From Streptomyces sp. 1222.5 (GTDB taxonomy: Bacteria; Actinomycetota; Actinomycetes; Streptomycetales; Streptomycetaceae): a stretch of DNA of 64,000 bases. The position numbers were made by a program, and so were the translations under genes. The stretch covers positions 3,100,001 through 3,164,000 of the forward strand of contig NZ_FNSZ01000001.1 of assembly GCF_900105245.1 (NCBI RefSeq). Direction: 5' to 3'. Below are positions 59,189 to 64,000 of this stretch, one piece after another; the first letter of the stretch is position 1; each line of letters starts with the position of its first letter. The notes under the pieces were generated by a model, which made no database searches, was not told the origin of the DNA, and saw only the letters and a program-made list of their open reading frames with translations.

Positions 59189-60034
59189 TCACTGGGTGAC
59201 GCAGGTGTTCTCGCAGGTCAGGTGCTGTCCAGGCGGCTGGGCCGACGGCGTCCGGCGGCGTACGAGAGGCCATGAGGCGACGCCGAGCGCGAGGGCGATC
59301 AGGTGGCCCCAGTTGGTCATCGGGTCCGTGAAGGCGACGAGGTCGTCGAGGAGCATGCCGCCCACCACGACGAGCAGGAGCCCGCGCAGCCACGGGGTGA
59401 GCAGTCCGGCCAGGGCGCCGATGCTGGTGGCCACGCCGAAGCTGATGCCGTAGTCGAGGCGGTGCAGCGAACTGTCCGGCAGGTGCCCGGACAGGACGGC
59501 CAGGCCCACCGGGACCTCCGTGGCGAGCGTGGCCAGGACGTGCCCGGCGAGGAACACGCAGGCCGCACGCGTGCCCCCGATCCGGCGCTCCAGTGCGGTG
59601 AGCACGAGCAGGAACGCCAGCGCGTACGGCGAGACGATCCCGCCCGCGATCCACAGCGCACTCGCCGGCAGCACCAGCAGGGGCGTGCGCACGAGGTGTG
59701 CCACGTCCGTGCTGGAGGCCTGGTGGACGGCGTGCACCAGCGCGGGGTCGGCCAGGGCCGCGAAGGCCGAGGTGGCGGCCAGAAGACAGGCGTAGGCGAA
59801 GGTGAACGGGGTGCCCGCCGGGGTGGGCAGCAGCAGCCACCACCGCGCGACCGCTGCGGCCGGACGCGTCGCGGCCGGCACCGGGGCGGGAGCCGTGGCA
59901 CCGCGCTGACGCGGTATGCCGTCCAGCAACCGGACGACCGCGGGCGGGCCGACGGCGACGGCGCCGTCGGGAAGGGGCGTGCCCGGCGGGGGCGGGGACG
60001 CGGCCGTCGCAGGGCCCTTCGCGGTCCGTTCCAC
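59189..60034 (-). CDS. Rhomboid-like membrane protein
   Basis: A 281-residue protein. A disordered Pro/Ala N-terminus of about 65 residues precedes six hydrophobic segments. The family features are FAGH-type LAGHVLATLATEVPVGL, DYGISFGVATSIGAL (GxS-like Ser) and NWGHLIALALG (His), so a Ser-His rhomboid active site is possible but degenerate. GTG 60034 follows AGGAG by 9 nt; GTG 60103 upstream is also in frame. Divergent from the methyltransferase gene. Confidence 0.78.
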   Translation of the reverse strand: MERTAKGPATAASPPPPGTPLPDGAVAVGPPAVVRLLDGIPRQRGATAPAPVPAATRPAAAVARWWLLLPTPAGTPFTFAYACLLAATSAFAALADPALVHAVHQASSTDVAHLVRTPLLVLPASALWIAGGIVSPYALAFLLVLTALERRIGGTRAACVFLAGHVLATLATEVPVGLAVLSGHLPDSSLHRLDYGISFGVATSIGALAGLLTPWLRGLLLVVVGGMLLDDLVAFTDPMTNWGHLIALALGVASWPLVRRRTPSAQPPGQHLTCENTCVTQ

Positions 60035-60217
60035 GGTGAGGCGCTCCTTCCGTCGCGCCCCACCCTTCGTGCTCCCCGGGCCGCTGTCTATGACCGACGC
60101 CACGCGAGAGCGGATTCACAGCAACCTCTCACGCTCCCGCCGCGTCCGCGTCCGCCGGCCGGGGCCGTCATCGGCAATTCCCGTGAACCTCGGGCCCCGT
60201 TCAAGCAGGATGGGCGT

Positions 60218-60895
60218 ATGACAGCCGCGTACGACTCCCCCGTGGTCCTGGACCGGCGCGACGGCCCGTACGGCGAGGTGGTGCTCCGCAGACAGGGCGC
60301 GCTGCTCCAGATCATCGCCAACGGCTGTTTCCTGATGGACACCTCCGACGGCCGCTCGGAGCGACTGCTGGTCGACGCCGCGTACGGCGCGCTGGACGGG
60401 CGGCCGGCGCCGGAAGTGCTGATCGGCGGTCTGGGCGTGGGGTTCTCGCTCGCACACGCGGCCGCCGACGCGCGCTGGGGGCGGATCACCGTCGTGGAGC
60501 GGGAACCGGCCGTCATCGGCTGGCACCGCGACGGCCCGCTCGGCGAACTGTCCGCCGCCGCGCTCGCCGATCCGCGCACCGAGATCGTGGAAGCGGACCT
60601 CGTGAACTACGTCAATGAGACATCGGACACGTTCGACGCACTCTGTCTCGATATCGACAACGGGCCGGACTGGACGGTGACCGAGGACAACGACGGCCTG
60701 TACGCGTCGGCCGGACTCGCCGCCTGCGCAAGGGTGTTGAGACCCGGCGGCGTCCTCGCGGTGTGGTCGGCGAAACCCTCTCCGGAATTTGAAGGATCCT
60801 TGCGGAATGCCGGGTTCCAGCAGGTGCGTACCGAAGAGGTGCCCGTTGCCCGGGGCGTTCCGGACGCCGTTCACCTCGGCGTCCGCCCTGGATAG
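60218..60895 (+). CDS. Spermidine-synthase-like SAM-dependent protein
   Basis: A 225-residue class I methyltransferase-fold protein. It shows VLIGGLGVGFSLAHA (glycine motif I), ITVVEREPAVIGWHR, VEADLVNYV and LCLDIDNGPDW, resembling spermidine synthases and related SAM-binding proteins. The start ATG 60218 follows AGGATGG; the frame is open much further upstream without homology. The substrate is unknown. Confidence 0.82.
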   Translation: MTAAYDSPVVLDRRDGPYGEVVLRRQGALLQIIANGCFLMDTSDGRSERLLVDAAYGALDGRPAPEVLIGGLGVGFSLAHAAADARWGRITVVEREPAVIGWHRDGPLGELSAAALADPRTEIVEADLVNYVNETSDTFDALCLDIDNGPDWTVTEDNDGLYASAGLAACARVLRPGGVLAVWSAKPSPEFEGSLRNAGFQQVRTEEVPVARGVPDAVHLGVRPG

Positions 60896-61009
60896 CGACA
60901 GCGCGGTGAGTCCCCGTAGGGTGCTGCCCTGACGCGCGGATCATTCAAGCGTCAATCGCAGACATGGGATCACCCCACGGATTCCGGAAAGCAACAACAG
61001 GGGCGGGCG

Positions 61010-61750
61010 ATGGAGCAGACACACACCTCCCAGAGCGGCGCGGCGACGACCACCCCGGGTGCGCAGCGCCGGGTGCTGGTCGTCGAGGACGACACGACGA
61101 TCGTCGACGCCATCGCGGCCCGGCTCCGCGCCGAGGGATTTCTCGTACAGACGGCGTCCGACGGTCCGGCCGCCGTCGACACGGCCGAGGCCTGGCAGCC
61201 CGACCTGCTGATCCTCGACATCATGCTGCCCGGCTTCGACGGCCTGGAGGTCTGCCGCCGCGTGCAGGCCCAGCGCCCGGTGCCGGTGCTGATGCTCACC
61301 GCGCGCGACGACGAGACCGACATGCTGGTCGGGCTCGGGGTCGGCGCCGACGACTACATGACCAAGCCGTTCTCGATGCGGGAGCTGGCGGCACGCGTGC
61401 ACGTGCTGCTGCGCCGCGTGGAGCGGGCCGCGGTCGCCGCCTCGACGCCGCGCAGCGGGATCCTGCGGCTCGGCGAGCTGGAGATCGACCACGCGCAGCG
61501 CCGGGTGCGGGTGAAGGCCGAGGACGTGCATCTGACGCCCACCGAGTTCGACCTGCTGGTGTGCCTGGCCAACACCCCGCGCGCGGTGCTCTCCCGGGAG
61601 CAGCTGCTGGCCGAGGTCTGGGACTGGGCGGACGCCTCCGGCACCCGCACGGTCGACAGCCACATCAAGGCGCTGCGGCGGAAGATCGGCGCCGAGCGGA
61701 TCCGCACAGTGCACGGCGTCGGTTACGCGCTGGAGACGCCGACTCCATGA
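61010..61750 (+). CDS. OmpR/PhoB-family response regulator
   Basis: A 246-residue protein. A receiver domain has VLVVEDDTTIVDAI, phospho-Asp in LLILDIMLPGFDG near residue 69, VLMLTARDDE and the Lys in YMTKPFSMRE. A winged-helix DNA-binding domain follows (VHLTPTEFDLLVCLANTPRA, SREQLLAEVW, GTRTVDSHIKALR). It overlaps the next kinase start by 4 bp and forms a two-component pair. Confidence 0.96.
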   Translation: MEQTHTSQSGAATTTPGAQRRVLVVEDDTTIVDAIAARLRAEGFLVQTASDGPAAVDTAEAWQPDLLILDIMLPGFDGLEVCRRVQAQRPVPVLMLTARDDETDMLVGLGVGADDYMTKPFSMRELAARVHVLLRRVERAAVAASTPRSGILRLGELEIDHAQRRVRVKAEDVHLTPTEFDLLVCLANTPRAVLSREQLLAEVWDWADASGTRTVDSHIKALRRKIGAERIRTVHGVGYALETPTP

Positions 61751-62862
61751 GCGGTGACGGGCGCCAGGCCGCACGGAGGAGCCCCGGGGAGGAACCCTGG
61801 GGCGGCGTACGCCCGTTCTCGATCAAGACCAAGCTGGGCGCGCTGGTCGTCATCTCGGTCCTGATCACCACCGGTCTGTCGATGATCGCGGTGCACACCA
61901 AGACGGAGCTCCGCTTCATCACGGTCTTCTCGATGATCGCCACACTGCTGATAACGCAGTTCGTGGCCCATTCGCTCACCATGCCGCTGGACGAGATGAA
62001 CACGGTCGCCCGTTCCATCTCCGAGGGCGACTACACGCGCCGCGTGAAGGACAACCGCCGGGACGAACTCGGCGACCTGGCCGGGACGATCAACGTCATG
62101 GCCGACGAGCTGGAGGCCCAGGACCGGCAGCGCAAGGAGCTCGTGGCGAACGTCTCGCACGAGCTGCGCACTCCGATCGCCGGCCTGCGCGCGGTGCTGG
62201 AGAACATCGTCGACGGGGTCACCCGGGCGGACCCGGAGACCATGCGCACGGCACTGAAGCAGACCGAGCGGCTGGGCCGGCTGGTGGAGACCCTGCTGGA
62301 CCTCTCCCGCCTCGACAACGGCGTCGTCCCGCTGAAGCTGCGCCGCTTCGAGGTGTGGCCGTACCTGTCGGGCGTGCTGAAGGAGGCCAACATGGTCGCC
62401 TCGGCGCGGGCGGGCATCGCGTCCGGCTCGGGCAGCCACACCCGCACGGACGTCCATCTGCACCTCGACGTCTCCCCGCCGGAGCTGACCGCGCACGCGG
62501 ATCCCGAGCGGATCCACCAGGTCGTCGCGAACCTGATCGACAACGCGGTCAAGCACAGCCCCCCGCACGGCCGCGTGACGGTGCGGGCGCGGCGCGGGCC
62601 GCGGCCGGAGTCGCTGGAGCTGGAGGTCCTGGACGAGGGCCCCGGCATCCCCAGGTCGGAGTGGCACCGGGTGTTCGAGCGGTTCAACCGCGGCGCGGTG
62701 ACCCGGCCGCACGGCCCGGGCAGCGACGGCGGCACGGGGCTCGGTCTCGCGATCGCCCGCTGGGCGGTGGATCTGCACGGCGGCCGGATCGGTGTGGCCG
62801 AATCCGAGCGCGGCTGCCGGATCATCGTCACCCTCCCGGGACTGTCCTCCGCTTCAGGTTGA
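61747..62862 (+). CDS. Sensor histidine kinase of the two-component pair
   Basis: A 371-residue protein with two close transmembrane segments (about residues 27-48 and 54-80) and almost no extracellular loop, so sensing is probably intramembrane. HAMP follows. The H box VANVSHELRTPIAGL has the phospho-His near 138, then NLIDNAVKHSPP, DEGPGIPRSEW and GGTGLGLAIARWAV. It is translationally coupled to the response regulator. Confidence 0.95.
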   Translation: MSGDGRQAARRSPGEEPWGGVRPFSIKTKLGALVVISVLITTGLSMIAVHTKTELRFITVFSMIATLLITQFVAHSLTMPLDEMNTVARSISEGDYTRRVKDNRRDELGDLAGTINVMADELEAQDRQRKELVANVSHELRTPIAGLRAVLENIVDGVTRADPETMRTALKQTERLGRLVETLLDLSRLDNGVVPLKLRRFEVWPYLSGVLKEANMVASARAGIASGSGSHTRTDVHLHLDVSPPELTAHADPERIHQVVANLIDNAVKHSPPHGRVTVRARRGPRPESLELEVLDEGPGIPRSEWHRVFERFNRGAVTRPHGPGSDGGTGLGLAIARWAVDLHGGRIGVAESERGCRIIVTLPGLSSASG

Positions 62863-63164
62863 CGTAAAGTTCGAACCGGAAGCACAAGATCCACGACGGT
62901 CGCCGCTGTTTCTCGCAGCTCGACACGTGTGATCAGGGGCAGGCCCGCGCCATCCGCCGTACCCAGGCGCCCCGGGCCTCGACCGGCGCACCCTCTCGCA
63001 TCCGGAACCACGCTTGTTTCCCGCCATTTCAAGCCCTGAAACAAGATTTCTGATGTGACTTACGCGACGATGAACGGGCCCGACCTGACCTTCGCGGTCT
63101 TGGAGGCGTAGCCTTTATTCCCGCTGTCCATCACCTTGTGAAGCGGAAGAGGGCGGTTGCCGCC
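62863..63164. other. Control region upstream of kgd
   Basis: 302 bp without a supported gene. It probably holds the kgd promoter, but no consensus element was identified confidently. A purine-rich GAAGAGGGCGG lies shortly before GTG 63165. Confidence 0.45.
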
Positions 63165-64000
63165 GTGTCGCCACAGTCCCCCAGTAACTCGAGCATCTCG
63201 ACCGACGACCAAGCCGGGAAGAACCCCGCTGCCGCGTTCGGTCCGAACGAGTGGCTCGTCGACGAGATCTATCAGCAGTACCTCCAGGACCCGAACTCGG
63301 TAGACCGAGCCTGGTGGGACTTCTTCGCCGATTACAAGCCGGGTGCTCCTGCCACCCCGGCTCCGGCGGGTACTGCGGCCGCGGGGGCCGCAGCCACCAC
63401 CGCAACGGCGCCGCAGGCCCAGCCCGCGGCTCCGGTCTCCCGGCCCGCGGCTCCGGCCCCCCAGGCCGCCGCCCCGGCCCCCGCGGCTCCACAGCCCCCG
63501 GCCGCTCCGGCCCCGGCTCCGGCTCCCGCCGCGAAGGCCGCTCCCGCCCCCGCCAAGCCGGCGCAGCCCGCACAGGCGCCCGCTCGGCCCGCGGCGCAGG
63601 CGGCCCCCGCCAAGGAGGCGCCCGAGGGTCCCGAGTTCGTGACGCTGCGTGGTCCGTCCGCGGCCGTCGCGAAGAACATGAACGCCTCACTGGAGCTGCC
63701 GACCGCCACCTCGGTCCGCGCGGTCCCGGTGAAGCTGCTGTTCGACAACCGGATCGTCATCAACAACCACCTGAAGCGCGCCCGGGGCGGGAAGATCTCC
63801 TTCACGCACCTGATCGGCTTCGCGATGGTGCAGGCCATCAAGGCCATGCCGTCGATGAACTACGCGTTCGGCGAGAAGGACGGCAAGCCGACCCTCGTCA
63901 AGCCGCCGCACGTCAACCTCGGCCTGGCCATCGACCTGGTCAAGCCGAACGGTGACCGCCAGCTCGTCGTGGCCGCCATCAAGAAGGCCGAGACGCTGAA
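63165..64000 (+). CDS. kgd: 2-oxoglutarate dehydrogenase E1/E2-type (Kgd/OdhA), 5' part
   Basis: About 278 N-terminal residues are visible; the gene continues past the right edge. The E1 N-terminal segment [20 protein letters not shown] and WWDFFADY is followed by a Pro/Ala linker of about 100 residues. An acyltransferase (E2-like) domain then starts: [40 protein letters not shown] and MNYAF. This fusion of E2 and E1 modules is the actinobacterial OdhA/Kgd form of the TCA cycle enzyme. Start GTG 63165. Confidence 0.95.
   Translation, partial: MSPQSPSNSSISTDDQAGKNPAAAFGPNEWLVDEIYQQYLQDPNSVDRAWWDFFADYKPGAPATPAPAGTAAAGAAATTATAPQAQPAAPVSRPAAPAPQAAAPAPAAPQPPAAPAPAPAPAAKAAPAPAKPAQPAQAPARPAAQAAPAKEAPEGPEFVTLRGPSAAVAKNMNASLELPTATSVRAVPVKLLFDNRIVINNHLKRARGGKISFTHLIGFAMVQAIKAMPSMNYAFGEKDGKPTLVKPPHVNLGLAIDLVKPNGDRQLVVAAIKKAETL

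Overview
The window is chromosomal DNA of a Streptomyces (or very close actinomycete). It is very GC-rich, codon third positions are almost always G or C, GTG starts are common, and the backbone gene set is typical: conservon signalling operon, SpoIIE-type phosphatase, DUF2637 protein, Ku plus LigD-type polymerase, Lon under a HAIR box, and a Kgd/OdhA-type 2-oxoglutarate dehydrogenase. From memory only, the order from ku/ligD to lon and kgd resembles S. coelicolor around SCO5309-SCO5281. No search was run.

Positions 1-19000 are an accessory region built at the 3' end of a tRNA-Arg(CCG) gene. The left edge holds a probable defence cluster: a SNF2-type helicase resembling DISARM DrmD (running off the window) and a Ser/Thr kinase, with a divergent DUF262-DUF1524 (GmrSD-like) nuclease. 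A 42-bp copy of the tRNA-Arg 3' end at 4695-4736 and an identical copy at 13483-13524 bracket a decayed integrative element of about 8.8 kb. It contains two small membrane-anchored proteins, an integrase broken by frameshifts that has also lost its tyrosine, an intact excisionase, a RepA-like ATPase, a 5'-truncated prim-pol gene, an OLD-type protein lacking its Walker A region, and an HhH-GPD-like protein. Neither 42-bp copy is an intact tRNA, so the complete tRNA and a further element boundary should lie left of the window. The defence genes would then sit on an older element of a tandem array. From 13525 to 19000 come two tandem secreted FG-GAP proteins, a second integrase relic, a DUF2637 relic and a tiny membrane protein.

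From 19036 the backbone resumes: CDP-glycerol glycerophosphotransferase, an Imm5-like protein, a frameshifted DUF6308 gene, a TerD domain fused to a PD-(D/E)XK nuclease, ku and ligD-pol (divergent), a NERD protein, a dual-specificity phosphatase, a lipoprotein-sensor kinase pair, an SH3-like secreted protein, a FtsW/RodA-penicillin-binding protein pair, DUF3291, an AurF-type diiron oxygenase, TetR, and an NlpC/P60 hydrolase.

From 39.7 to 56 kb: SRPBCC and DinB proteins, the conservon cvnABCD followed by a styrene-monooxygenase-like flavoprotein, a PP2C-like protein, MarR, a GH25 muramidase, a PAS-GAF-SpoIIE-HATPase regulator, a DUF2637 cluster, a secreted protein made of eight 16-residue Gly/Asn/Thr repeats, and a soluble Ser/Thr kinase. 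From 56.6 kb to the end: lon with an HspR (HAIR) box, a rhomboid-like protein, a spermidine-synthase-like methyltransferase, an OmpR-type two-component system, and the 5' part of kgd.
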